Source of the DNA: Frankiales bacterium
GTDB lineage: Bacteria > Actinomycetota > Actinomycetes > Mycobacteriales > SCTD01
Reading direction: 5' to 3'
Assembly: GCA_025965755.1 (NCBI GenBank)
Contig: JAOPWI010000175.1
Location: 1 to 16,240, forward strand
Length of the DNA stretch: 16,240 nucleotides
In this document: positions 7,370 to 13,829 of the stretch, in pieces
Position numbering within the stretch: position 1 is the first letter of the stretch
Layout: each line of letters opens with the position of its first letter
Program-made: the position numbers and the translations under genes
Notes under the pieces: generated by a model
Seen by the model: the letters and a program-made list of their open reading frames with translations, nothing else
Told to the model about the DNA's origin: nothing
Databases searched by the model: none

Positions 7370-7394
7370 CGCAACGTAAGGGCTAAACGTTGCG
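7370..7394. promoter_or_regulatory. Dyad operator candidate upstream of the liv operon
   Basis: CGCAACGT (7370-7377) and ACGTTGCG (7387-7394) are perfect reverse complements with a nine-base spacer, 38-62 nt upstream of livG. It overlaps the best promoter candidate here. The binding protein is unknown; spacing and size would suit a dimeric repressor. Confidence 0.5.
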
Positions 7395-7402
7395 AGTGGC
7401 AA
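7373..7402 (-). promoter_or_regulatory. Candidate promoter of the liv operon
   Basis: Read on the minus strand, TTGCCA (7402-7397) and TACGTT (7378-7373) are separated by 18 bases, resembling -35 and -10 elements. A start near 7366 would leave a leader of about 30 nt before livG. An AGTGG-N6-TCACA element (7395-7410, eight of ten CRP positions) overlaps the -35. Both assignments are tentative. Confidence 0.35.
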
Positions 7403-7605
7403 GGATCACAGAAGGACATCCGCAGTCGCAGCCAAACCGTTATCTCGCCGCAACATGCCAGGTCGGAGGGCGTCTGAGGGCACGTGCGCCGAGGATCGGC
7501 AGGCATGAGACCCTCCGCCTCCGAGGCCCCCGACGGGCCGCTCCCCCACGCTCTGGGCCGGGCGTGTCGCCCTCGGTCGTGGCGGCCGGCAGATCGGGCC
7601 GTCGC

Positions 7606-7624
7606 GCGGCGAACCACCCGCCGC
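7606..7624 (-). terminator. Possible weak terminator hairpin after the small three-helix-protein gene
   Basis: GCGGCG and CGCCGC pair over six bases around a seven-base loop, starting 5 nt past the stop codon at 7630. There is no U tract, so the call is weak. Confidence 0.25.
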
Positions 7625-7629
7625 CGGGC

Positions 7630-7860
7630 TCAGCGGCGCAGCGCCACCAGCTCGAGCAGCCGCTGCCGGCTGACCAGCTCGACCGCGTCCGCCAGCCCCT
7701 CGCACGGGCCCAGCCGTCGCAGGTCGCGGCGGGCGCGCAGGACCTGGCCCAGGACGGCACCGGCAGGCAGCTCCGGGAAGTCACGCACCAGCCGATCCGA
7801 CACCTCGACCACGTCGGCCCTGCGAACCCGCTCGACGTCCGGTGCGGTGTCCTCGCGCAT
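7630..7860 (-). CDS. Small helical protein, resembles the three-helix-bundle dimerization family
   Basis: The protein has 76 residues and is soluble. Three predicted helices appear around residues 10-30 (DVERVRRADVVEVSDRLVRDF), 34-50 and 54-74, with an FPELPAG turn. The pattern RLVRDFP...VLGQVLRARRDLRRLG resembles small actinobacterial proteins described as three-helix-bundle dimerization domains; this is recalled family resemblance, not a search result. A strong GAGGAGG lies just before ATG 7860, which supports a real gene. It is divergent from the YchJ-family gene (77 nt between starts) and lies 297 nt upstream of livG on the same strand. Molecular function unknown. Confidence 0.68.
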   Translation of the reverse strand: MREDTAPDVERVRRADVVEVSDRLVRDFPELPAGAVLGQVLRARRDLRRLGPCEGLADAVELVSRQRLLELVALRR

Positions 7861-7937
7861 GCTGCCTCCTCGCGGATTCCCCTCCCCCTCGTCGCCCGGG
7901 CCAGCCTGACCGTTACGGCCCGCGCGAGGATGGCCCG

Positions 7938-8330
7938 ATGGCCCGCCGCCGCGCTTCCCGTGCGTCCGCCGACCCGCGCTGCCCGTGCGGCCTCGGTCCG
8001 GCGCTCTCGCAGTGCTGCGGCCGCTTCCACGACGGCGCCCCCGCGCCGACGGCCGAGCTGCTCATGCGGTCGCGGTACAGCGCGTACGCGCTGGGGGACG
8101 CGGCCTCCCTGCTGGCGACCTGGGACCCGGCGACCCGGCCGGCCAGGCTGGCGCTCGACCCGGCGGTGCGCTGGGAGGGCCTGGACGTGCTGCGCTGCAC
8201 CGGCGGCGGGCTGCTGCACGCGCAGGGCACCGTGGCGTTTCGCGCGACCTACCGCGGCGGCGTGCTGGAGGAGGACAGCGCGTTCCGGCGCGTCGCCGGC
8301 CGCTGGGTCTACGTCGGCGCGTCGGGCTGA
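7938..8330 (+). CDS. YchJ/UPF0225 family protein with SEC-C-like metal motif
   Basis: The protein has 130 residues. The N-terminus has CPCGLGPALSQCC (Cys15, Cys17, Cys26, Cys27, then His31), the zinc-binding SEC-C-like knuckle of the UPF0225/YchJ family. Residues about 38-127 follow the NTF2-like half: LLMRSRYSAYALGD, WDPATRP and a C-terminal strand GRWVYVGAS. The ATG at 7938 has AGGA seven bases upstream; the frame is open further upstream but lacks a ribosome site. The family's cellular role is not established, although SEC-C motifs elsewhere bind zinc and ribosomal or SecB partners. It appears to be a single-gene unit, 97 nt before the succinate dehydrogenase operon. Confidence 0.88.
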   Translation: MARRRASRASADPRCPCGLGPALSQCCGRFHDGAPAPTAELLMRSRYSAYALGDAASLLATWDPATRPARLALDPAVRWEGLDVLRCTGGGLLHAQGTVAFRATYRGGVLEEDSAFRRVAGRWVYVGASG

Positions 8331-8334
8331 ACTC

Positions 8335-8364
8335 TTCCCACACGGGCCCCGCCCGGTGTCTACT
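8335..8364 (+). promoter_or_regulatory. Candidate promoter of the sdh operon
   Basis: TTCCCA (8335-8340) and TCTACT (8359-8364) are separated by 18 bases, each matching four of six sigma-A-type consensus positions. A start near 8371 would place the CRP-like palindrome just downstream, a position that usually means repression. Weak evidence. Confidence 0.28.
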
Positions 8365-8379
8365 GCGCCTCGCGTCCCA

Positions 8380-8401
8380 GGGTGTGAGTCGGATCACACC
8401 C
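8380..8401. promoter_or_regulatory. Perfect CRP/GlxR-type operator upstream of the sdh operon
   Basis: Perfect 8-bp arms GGGTGTGA and TCACACCC flank a 6-bp spacer, giving an exact TGTGA-N6-TCACA core. This is the consensus of cAMP-receptor-family proteins, including actinobacterial Crp/GlxR. It ends 26 nt before the first ATG of the operon. GlxR is known to control sdhCAB in Corynebacterium glutamicum, which fits the context. Confidence 0.75.
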
Positions 8402-8427
8402 GGTCGCGCCACCTGGGAGGTGGTCGC

Positions 8428-8700
8428 ATGTCGCTCGACACCGACGTCACCACGGCCCGTGCCGCCGTGCGCGCACTGGAACAGGCCTGCATGAAGGTGA
8501 CCAAGCACTTCGGCGAGACCGTCGACGTCAGACGCCTGCGCGGCGACGTGCGGCGCCTGCACGACGACCTCGACCTGCTGTGCGGCGCGGAGCAGTCGGC
8601 CTCCGCCGCGGCGCGTCCGCTGGAGATCATCGAGGACCGCGACTACGAGCCGGGGTTCTGGCGGGACGCCGAGGACGAGGGCCTGGGGCACCACCCGTGA
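8428..8700 (+). CDS. Hypothetical protein heading the sdh operon
   Basis: The protein has 90 residues and I do not recognise the family. Residues about 4-58 look helical and amphipathic (ARAAVRALEQACMKVTKH... VRRLHDDLDLL), with a Cys in each half (Cys21 and Cys52). The C-terminus is acidic and aromatic: RDYEPGFWRDAEDEGLGHHP. There is no signal peptide or membrane segment. GGGAGG lies seven bases before ATG 8428, a strong ribosome site, and the stop overlaps the GTG of the membrane anchor as GTGA. It is thus the first, translationally coupled cistron of the succinate dehydrogenase operon. A role in assembly or regulation of the complex is possible but rests on position only. Confidence 0.8.
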   Translation: MSLDTDVTTARAAVRALEQACMKVTKHFGETVDVRRLRGDVRRLHDDLDLLCGAEQSASAAARPLEIIEDRDYEPGFWRDAEDEGLGHHP

Positions 8701-9506
8701 CGACCACCCTGCCGCCGCGGCGGCCTCCGGGGCCGCATGCGCCGGGCCGCGCGACCATCGCTGCGCGCACCCTGCGCACGGACCGGTGGTGGCTGCAACC
8801 CGCCATCACGGTCGCGGTGCTGGTCGCGTTCATCGCCTACTCGACGGTGCGCGCGTTCGAGAACGCCCACTACTTCGCCGAGCCGTACATCTCGCCGTTC
8901 TACTCCCCGTGCATCACGACCGCGTGCGAGGGCAGCAGCTTTCCGGAGCTCTTCACGGGCCCGTCGTGGATCTCGCCGGCGCTGTACATCCTGGTGGTGC
9001 CACTGGGTTTCCGGCTCACCTGCTACTACTACCGCAAGGCCTACTACCGCTCGTTCTGGATGTCGCCGCCGGCCTGCGCCGTGGCCGAGCCGCACCGCAC
9101 CTACACCGGCGAGACGCGCTTCCCGCTGCTGTTCCAGAACGTGCACCGGTACTTCTTCTACCTCGGGCTGCTGTTCAACGCCGTCCTCACCTACGACGCG
9201 GTGCTCGCCTTCCGCGACGAGCGCGGCGAGTGGTTCCACATGGGGCTCGGCACGCTGGTGCTGCTGACCAACGCGGCGCTGCTGTGGCTCTACTCGCTGT
9301 CGTGCCACTCCTGCCGGCACATCGTCGGGGGGCGGCTGAACCACTTCTCGCGGCACCCCGTCCGCTACAGGCTCTGGGGATGGGTGTCGGCGCTCAACGG
9401 CAGGCACATGCAGCTGGCCTGGGTCAGCCTCGTCGGCGTCGCGCTGACCGACCTCTACGTGCGGATGCTGGCCACCGGCGCGTTCGACGACCCCCGCTTC
9501 TTCTGA
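8697..9506 (+). CDS. sdhC: Succinate dehydrogenase membrane anchor, mycobacterial Sdh1 type
   Basis: The protein has 269 residues, close to the 273 of M. tuberculosis Rv0249c, and much larger than classical SdhC or SdhD. Five hydrophobic helices lie at about 36-54, 92-110, 151-172, 182-203 and 238-258. It should hold the SdhA/SdhB head at the membrane and pass electrons to menaquinone. Notable residues are His150 at the start of helix 3 and a CHSCRH cluster (Cys203, His204, Cys206, His208) at the end of helix 4. Cys72 and Cys77 lie in the first loop. The GTG start at 8697 overlaps the previous stop; the ribosome site is weak (GGGGC), consistent with coupled translation. The assignment rests on length, helix pattern and the sdhA/sdhB that follow. 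Confidence 0.88.
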   Translation: MTTTLPPRRPPGPHAPGRATIAARTLRTDRWWLQPAITVAVLVAFIAYSTVRAFENAHYFAEPYISPFYSPCITTACEGSSFPELFTGPSWISPALYILVVPLGFRLTCYYYRKAYYRSFWMSPPACAVAEPHRTYTGETRFPLLFQNVHRYFFYLGLLFNAVLTYDAVLAFRDERGEWFHMGLGTLVLLTNAALLWLYSLSCHSCRHIVGGRLNHFSRHPVRYRLWGWVSALNGRHMQLAWVSLVGVALTDLYVRMLATGAFDDPRFF

Positions 9507-9522
9507 CCGACCGAGGGGACGC

Positions 9523-11316
9523 ATGACCGACCTTCAGCGAGCCTTTTACGACGTCCTGGTCATCGGCGCCGGCGGCGCCGGGCTGCGCGCCGCCATCGAG
9601 GCAGCCGAGCAGGGAGCGCGCACCGCGGTCGTCTGCAAGTCGCTGCTCGGCAAGGCGCACACCGTCATGGCCGAGGGCGGCATCGCCGCGGCGATGGGCA
9701 ACGTCTATCCGCAGGACGGGTGGAAGGTGCACTTCCGCGACACCATGCGCGGCGGAAAGATGCTCAACCACTGGCGGATGGCGCAGCTGCACGCGCAGGA
9801 GGCACCGGACCGCGTGCGCGAGCTCGAGGACTGGGGCGCGCTGTTCGACCGCACCCCCGAGGGGCTGATCAGCCAGCGTGACTTCGGCGGGCACCGCTTC
9901 GCCCGGCTGGCGCACGTCGGCGACCGCACCGGCCTCGAGCTGATCCGCACCCTGCAGCAGCGGACCGTCGCGCTCGGCATCGACGTCTACATGGAGTGCA
10001 CCGTCACCCGGCTGCTGCGCGCGCACGACGGGCGCATGGCCGGGGCGTTCGGCTACTGGCGGGAGTCCGGGCAGTTCCTCGCGCTGCAGGCCCCGGCGGT
10101 CGTGCTCGCCACGGGGGGCATCGGCAAGTCGTACAAGGTCACGTCGAATTCCTGGGAGTACACCGGCGACGGCCACTCGCTGGCGCTGCAGGCCGGAGCG
10201 TCGCTGGTCAACATGGAGTTCGTGCAGTTCCACCCGACCGGCATGGTCTGGCCGCCGTCGGTGCGCGGCATCCTGGTCACCGAGTCGGTGCGCGGCGACG
10301 GGGGCATTCTCAAGAACTCCGCCGGCAACCGCTTCATGTTCGACTACATCCCCGACTTCTTCCGCAAGGAGACCGCCGAGACGGAGGAGGAGGCCGACCG
10401 CTGGTACACCGACAAGACCAACAACCGCCGGCCGCCTGAGCTGCTCCCCCGCGACGAGGTCGCACGCGCCATCAACAGCGAGGTCAAGGCCGGGCGCGGC
10501 TCACCGCATGGCGGGGTGTTCCTCGACATCGCGTCCCGGCGCTCGGCGGAGTACGTACGCAAGCGCCTGCCGTCGATGTACCACCAGTTCAAGGAGCTCG
10601 CCGAGGTCGACATCACCGCCGAGCCGATGGAGGTCGGGCCGACCTGCCACTACGTGATGGGTGGGGTCGAGGTCGATCCCGACACGGAGTCGTCGGTCGT
10701 GCCGGGGCTGTACGCCGCAGGGGAGGTCGCCGGCGGCATGCACGGCTCCAACCGGCTGGGCGGCAACTCGCTGTCGGACCTGCTGGTGTTCGGCCGGCGG
10801 GCAGGTGCGGCCGCCTCCGCGTACGCCCGCGAGACCGACGCCGCGCCGCTGCGCGAGGACGACCTCACCGACGCGACGCGCGAGGCCCTCGCGCCGTTCG
10901 CCCGGGAGGGCGGCGAGAACCCGTACACCGTGCAGCACGACCTGCAGACCTGCATGAACGACCTCGTCGGGATCATCCGCACGGCCGCCGAGGTGCAGCA
11001 GGCGCTCGACCGGATCGAGGAGTTGAAGATCCGGGCCAAGGCGCTGACCGTGCAGGGCCAGCGGCAGTACAACCCCGGCTGGCATCTGGCCCTCGACCTG
11101 CCGCACATGCTGCGCGTCTCCGAGTGCATCGCGAAGGCGGCGCTCGAGCGCGAGGAGAGCCGGGGCGGCCACACCCGCGACGACTTTCCGGGACCCGACC
11201 CGGAGTGGGCCAAGATCAACGTCATCTGCACCGCAGACGGCGAGGGCATCGCGCTCAAGCGCCAGCCGCTGCCGGTCATGCCCGACGAGCTGGCCGCCAT
11301 CTTCGAGGAGCACTGA
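9523..11316 (+). CDS. sdhA: Succinate dehydrogenase flavoprotein subunit (Sdh1 type)
   Basis: The protein has 597 residues and oxidises succinate to fumarate. The FAD dinucleotide fold GAGGAG is at 15-20. His47 in KAHTVMAEGG corresponds to the histidine that carries covalent FAD. Active-site residues are present: His237 (FHPTG), Arg310 (PRDEVAR) and His376 (CHYVMGG). The FAD cap motif AAGEVAGGMHGSNRLGGNSL is close to the C-terminal domain. A longer segment before the catalytic arginine (RKETAETEEEADRWYTDKTN) fits the Sdh1 rather than the classical form. It is somewhat shorter than M. tuberculosis Rv0248c (646). GAGGGGA precedes ATG 9523, 16 nt after the anchor gene; the end overlaps sdhB by 1 nt (TGATG). 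Confidence 0.95.
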   Translation: MTDLQRAFYDVLVIGAGGAGLRAAIEAAEQGARTAVVCKSLLGKAHTVMAEGGIAAAMGNVYPQDGWKVHFRDTMRGGKMLNHWRMAQLHAQEAPDRVRELEDWGALFDRTPEGLISQRDFGGHRFARLAHVGDRTGLELIRTLQQRTVALGIDVYMECTVTRLLRAHDGRMAGAFGYWRESGQFLALQAPAVVLATGGIGKSYKVTSNSWEYTGDGHSLALQAGASLVNMEFVQFHPTGMVWPPSVRGILVTESVRGDGGILKNSAGNRFMFDYIPDFFRKETAETEEEADRWYTDKTNNRRPPELLPRDEVARAINSEVKAGRGSPHGGVFLDIASRRSAEYVRKRLPSMYHQFKELAEVDITAEPMEVGPTCHYVMGGVEVDPDTESSVVPGLYAAGEVAGGMHGSNRLGGNSLSDLLVFGRRAGAAASAYARETDAAPLREDDLTDATREALAPFAREGGENPYTVQHDLQTCMNDLVGIIRTAAEVQQALDRIEELKIRAKALTVQGQRQYNPGWHLALDLPHMLRVSECIAKAALEREESRGGHTRDDFPGPDPEWAKINVICTADGEGIALKRQPLPVMPDELAAIFEEH

Positions 11317-12071
11317 TGAGCTACGACGCGCGCCTGCGGGTCTGGCGCGGCGACGCGTCCGGCGGCGACCTGCAGGACTTCACCGTCCAGGTCAACGAGG
11401 GCGAGGTCGTCCTCGACATCATCCACCGTCTCCAGGCGACCCAGACGCCGGACCTGGCCGTCCGGTGGAACTGCAAGGCCGGCAAGTGCGGTTCCTGCAG
11501 CGCCGAGATCAACGGCCGGCCCCGGCTGATGTGCCTGACGCGCATGGGGACGTTCGGCGAGGAGGAGGTGGTGACCGTGACGCCGATGCGCGCGTTCCCC
11601 GTCATCCGCGACCTGGTGACCGACGTGTCGTTCAACTACGAGAAGGCGGCGCAGATCCCGCCGTTCACCCCGCGCCAGCGCGATGCCGACGGCAACCACC
11701 GGATGCAGCAGGTGGACGTCGAGCGGTCGCAGGAGTTCCGCAAGTGCATCGAGTGCTTCCTCTGCCAGGACACATGCCACGTCGTGCGTGACCACGAGGA
11801 GAACAAGCCGGCCTTCGCCGGGCCGCGCTTCCTCATGCGGATCGCCGAGCTCGAGATGCACCCCCTCGACGGCGTCGACCGGCGGCGGCTGGCGCAGGAC
11901 CACTTCGGCCTCGGCATGTGCAACATCACCAAGTGCTGCAGCGAGGTCTGCCCCGAGGGCATCCACATCACCGACAACGCCCTCATCCCGCTGAAGGAGC
12001 GCGTGGTCGACCGCAAGTACGACCCACTCACCTGGTTGGGCAGCAAGATCGGCCTGCGCCCCAAGGACTAG
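11316..12071 (+). CDS. sdhB: Succinate dehydrogenase iron-sulfur subunit
   Basis: The protein has 251 residues, near the 248 of M. tuberculosis Rv0247c. The N-terminal ferredoxin-like domain carries the [2Fe-2S] ligands Cys53, Cys58, Cys61 and Cys73. The helical C-terminal domain carries Cys144, Cys147, Cys150 and Cys154, and then Cys202, Cys208 and Cys212, which together supply the [4Fe-4S] and [3Fe-4S] clusters. An additional Cys207 is adjacent. It relays electrons from FAD to the membrane anchor. The start overlaps the sdhA stop and has GAGGAG five bases upstream. It ends in the TAG of a CTAG shared with the opposing oxidoreductase gene. Confidence 0.95.
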   Translation: MSYDARLRVWRGDASGGDLQDFTVQVNEGEVVLDIIHRLQATQTPDLAVRWNCKAGKCGSCSAEINGRPRLMCLTRMGTFGEEEVVTVTPMRAFPVIRDLVTDVSFNYEKAAQIPPFTPRQRDADGNHRMQQVDVERSQEFRKCIECFLCQDTCHVVRDHEENKPAFAGPRFLMRIAELEMHPLDGVDRRRLAQDHFGLGMCNITKCCSEVCPEGIHITDNALIPLKERVVDRKYDPLTWLGSKIGLRPKD

Positions 12072-13540
12072 GGCAGCAGCTGGTCGAGCAGCCGCAGCCA
12101 GACCTCCGACACCGTCGGGTACGACGGAACGGCGTGCCACAGCCGGTGCAGCGGCACCTCCCCCACGACCGCCACCGTGGCGGAGTGCAGGAGCTCCGCC
12201 GCGCCGGGGCCGACGAACGTCGCGCCGACGAGCACCCCGCGGTCGGCGTCGACGACCAGCTTCGCCCAGCCGCGGTAGTCGTCGGACACCAGCGCGGCGC
12301 CGGCCACGGCCGCGGTGTCGTGCTCCGCGGTGCGCACCGACAGCCCGCGGTCGCGCGCCCCCTGCTCGGTCAGGCCCACCGCGGCGACCGGCGGGTCGGT
12401 GAACACCACCTGCGGCACGGCGGCAGCGTCGGCGGTCGCCGCGAACCGGCTCCACGGCGGCGGCTCGACGGCATCGGGGTCGCCGGCCGCGCGCGCCGCG
12501 ATGACCGCGCCGCAGGCGCGCGCCTGGTACTTGCCCTGGTGCGTCAGCAGCACCCGGCCGGTGACGTCGCCGGCGGCGTAGAGCCAGCCACCGTCCACGC
12601 CCAGCACCCGCATCGTGTCGTCGGTCGGGAGGCCGGCGCCTTCCTCGAGGCCGACGGATTCCAGGCCCAGCCCGGCGGTGCGGGGGGTGCGGCCGGTCGC
12701 GACCAGCAGCTCGTCGCCCTGCACGTCGCCGTCGGCCGTGGTGACGACGACCGTGCCGTCGGCGCTCCGGGCGACGGACCGGGTCTGCACGCCGGTGCGG
12801 ACGTCGACGCCGGCGTCGCGCAGTGCCCGGGCGACGAGCTCGCCGGCCCGCGCCTCGTTGCCGGGCAGCAGCCGCGGGCCGCGCTGCAGGACGGTGACCC
12901 GCGACCCGAGCGCCGCCCAGGCGGTGGCCATCTCGGCCCCGACGACGCCGCCGCCGAGCACCACCAGCCGGCCGGGAACCGCCGGTGCGCTGGTGGCGTC
13001 GCGGCTGTCCCAGACGCCGACCTCCGCCAGCCCCTCGATCGGCGGCAGAGCGGCCGCACTCCCCGTGCAGACCACGACGGCGTGCCGGGCGGTGAGCACC
13101 ACCGTGTCGCCCTCGGTTCCGGTCACCTCGACCTGCCGCACGCCGGTCAGCCGGCCGGTGCCGCGCACCAGCGGCACCGCGAGGCCGTCCAGCCAGCCGA
13201 CCTGGCTGCTGTCGTCCCAGTCGTGGGTGAAGGAGTCGCGCCGGGCCAGCACCGCGTCGACGTCGAGGGCCCCGGTCACGGCTTCGCGCGCTCCGGCGAC
13301 GGCCCGCGCCGCGGCCAGCGCCTCGACCGGCCGCAGCAGCGCCTTGCTGGGCATGCAGGCCCAGTACGAGCACTCCCCGCCAACCAGCTCGGACTCCACG
13401 ACGACGGCGCTCAGGCCCCCGCGCACGACGTAGTCGGCGACGTTCTCACCGACCGGGCCGGCGCCGAGGATCACGACGTCGTAGGCGGTCTGCTGCACCG
13501 TCCGGGGCGGGTGGTCCGTCGGGCGCGGGGTGGTGGCCAC
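12068..13540 (-). CDS. FAD/NAD(P)-dependent pyridine nucleotide-disulfide oxidoreductase (lipoamide/mercuric reductase-like)
   Basis: The protein has 490 residues from GTG 13540. The FAD motif GAGPVGE is at 26-32 and the redox-active disulfide GGECSYWACMPSK (Cys57, Cys62) follows. A second dinucleotide fold, VVLGGGVVGAEMA, lies mid-protein, and the ATGRTPRT motif after it. The C-terminal dimer domain ends HAVPSYPTVSEVW, where Tyr474 stands at the position of the usual catalytic His of the HPTxSE motif, while Glu479 is kept. It is therefore a disulfide reductase of uncertain substrate, not a standard dihydrolipoyl dehydrogenase. No 2-oxoacid dehydrogenase genes are nearby. The start is the weakest point: there is no clear ribosome site, and the frame is open upstream to 13702, across the SOS box and the opposing gene. 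It converges on sdhB with overlapping stops. Confidence 0.87.
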   Translation of the reverse strand: MATTPRPTDHPPRTVQQTAYDVVILGAGPVGENVADYVVRGGLSAVVVESELVGGECSYWACMPSKALLRPVEALAAARAVAGAREAVTGALDVDAVLARRDSFTHDWDDSSQVGWLDGLAVPLVRGTGRLTGVRQVEVTGTEGDTVVLTARHAVVVCTGSAAALPPIEGLAEVGVWDSRDATSAPAVPGRLVVLGGGVVGAEMATAWAALGSRVTVLQRGPRLLPGNEARAGELVARALRDAGVDVRTGVQTRSVARSADGTVVVTTADGDVQGDELLVATGRTPRTAGLGLESVGLEEGAGLPTDDTMRVLGVDGGWLYAAGDVTGRVLLTHQGKYQARACGAVIAARAAGDPDAVEPPPWSRFAATADAAAVPQVVFTDPPVAAVGLTEQGARDRGLSVRTAEHDTAAVAGAALVSDDYRGWAKLVVDADRGVLVGATFVGPGAAELLHSATVAVVGEVPLHRLWHAVPSYPTVSEVWLRLLDQLLP

Positions 13541-13587
13541 AGCTGCAGTCTGACCAGGAGTGGGGCCGGCGTAACCCGGGTACGCCC

Positions 13588-13605
13588 CTCGAACACCCGT
13601 TCGAG
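13588..13605. promoter_or_regulatory. LexA (SOS) box between the oxidoreductase and DUF3072 genes
   Basis: CTCGAAC (13588-13594) and GTTCGAG (13599-13605) are perfect arms around ACCC. The core TCGAAC-N4-GTTCGA equals the mycobacterial/actinobacterial LexA consensus. It ends 20 nt before the DUF3072 ATG and begins 47 nt from the oxidoreductase GTG, so either or both could be DNA-damage inducible. Confidence 0.72.
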
Positions 13606-13625
13606 TTCCCGCAGAAAGGCCCACC

Positions 13626-13829
13626 ATGGTCGACAAGAACGCCGTCAGCAGCCCCGCGGAGAAGGACCCGAGCGACTGGGTGACCGGTGAGGAGCCGGCC
13701 ACCGGGCCGCAGGAGAGCTACCTGTCCACGCTGGCCCAGCAGGCCGGCGCCGAGGTGGACACCGACGGCCTGACCAAGGCCGAGGCCTCGCGGAAGATCG
13801 ACGAGCTGAAGCAGGAGACCGGTCGCTAG
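13626..13829 (+). CDS. DUF3072 domain small protein
   Basis: The protein has 67 residues, acidic and soluble. The sequence follows the DUF3072 pattern: DPSDWVTGEEPATGPQESYL, then a linker with TLAQQAG, and a helical end LTKAEASRKIDELKQETG (about 50-66). The latter resembles the SAP/Lsr2-like helix pair seen in other small actinobacterial proteins, but no function is known. AAAGG lies six bases before ATG 13626. A perfect LexA-type box is 20 nt upstream of the start, so SOS control is likely. Its stop shares CTAG with the converging membrane-protein gene. Confidence 0.85.
   Translation: MVDKNAVSSPAEKDPSDWVTGEEPATGPQESYLSTLAQQAGAEVDTDGLTKAEASRKIDELKQETGR

Larger units (their letters stand above)
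7336..7629. other. Intergenic region between the three-helix-protein gene and livG
   Basis: This 294-nt stretch, the longest non-coding segment, holds the liv operon promoter region and the 25-bp dyad at its left end. At its right end a short hairpin follows the 7630 stop. The middle, about 7415-7600, shows no convincing gene or structured element. Confidence 0.6.

Noticed and set aside
7333..7617. N-terminal extension of LivG to 7617
   Set aside because: LivG homologs begin just before the SVEGLSVRFGG strand; the extra frame covers the promoter and dyad region.
10650..13373. A 907-codon open frame on the minus strand across sdhA, sdhB and the oxidoreductase
   Set aside because: It is a shadow frame of high-GC coding DNA: low-complexity Arg/Gly/Ala composition, overlapping three well-supported genes, no family features.
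13541..13702. N-terminal extension of the oxidoreductase to an upstream start at 13702
   Set aside because: The extension crosses the SOS box and the opposing DUF3072 gene and lacks family similarity; the FAD motif already begins near residue 26 from GTG 13540.
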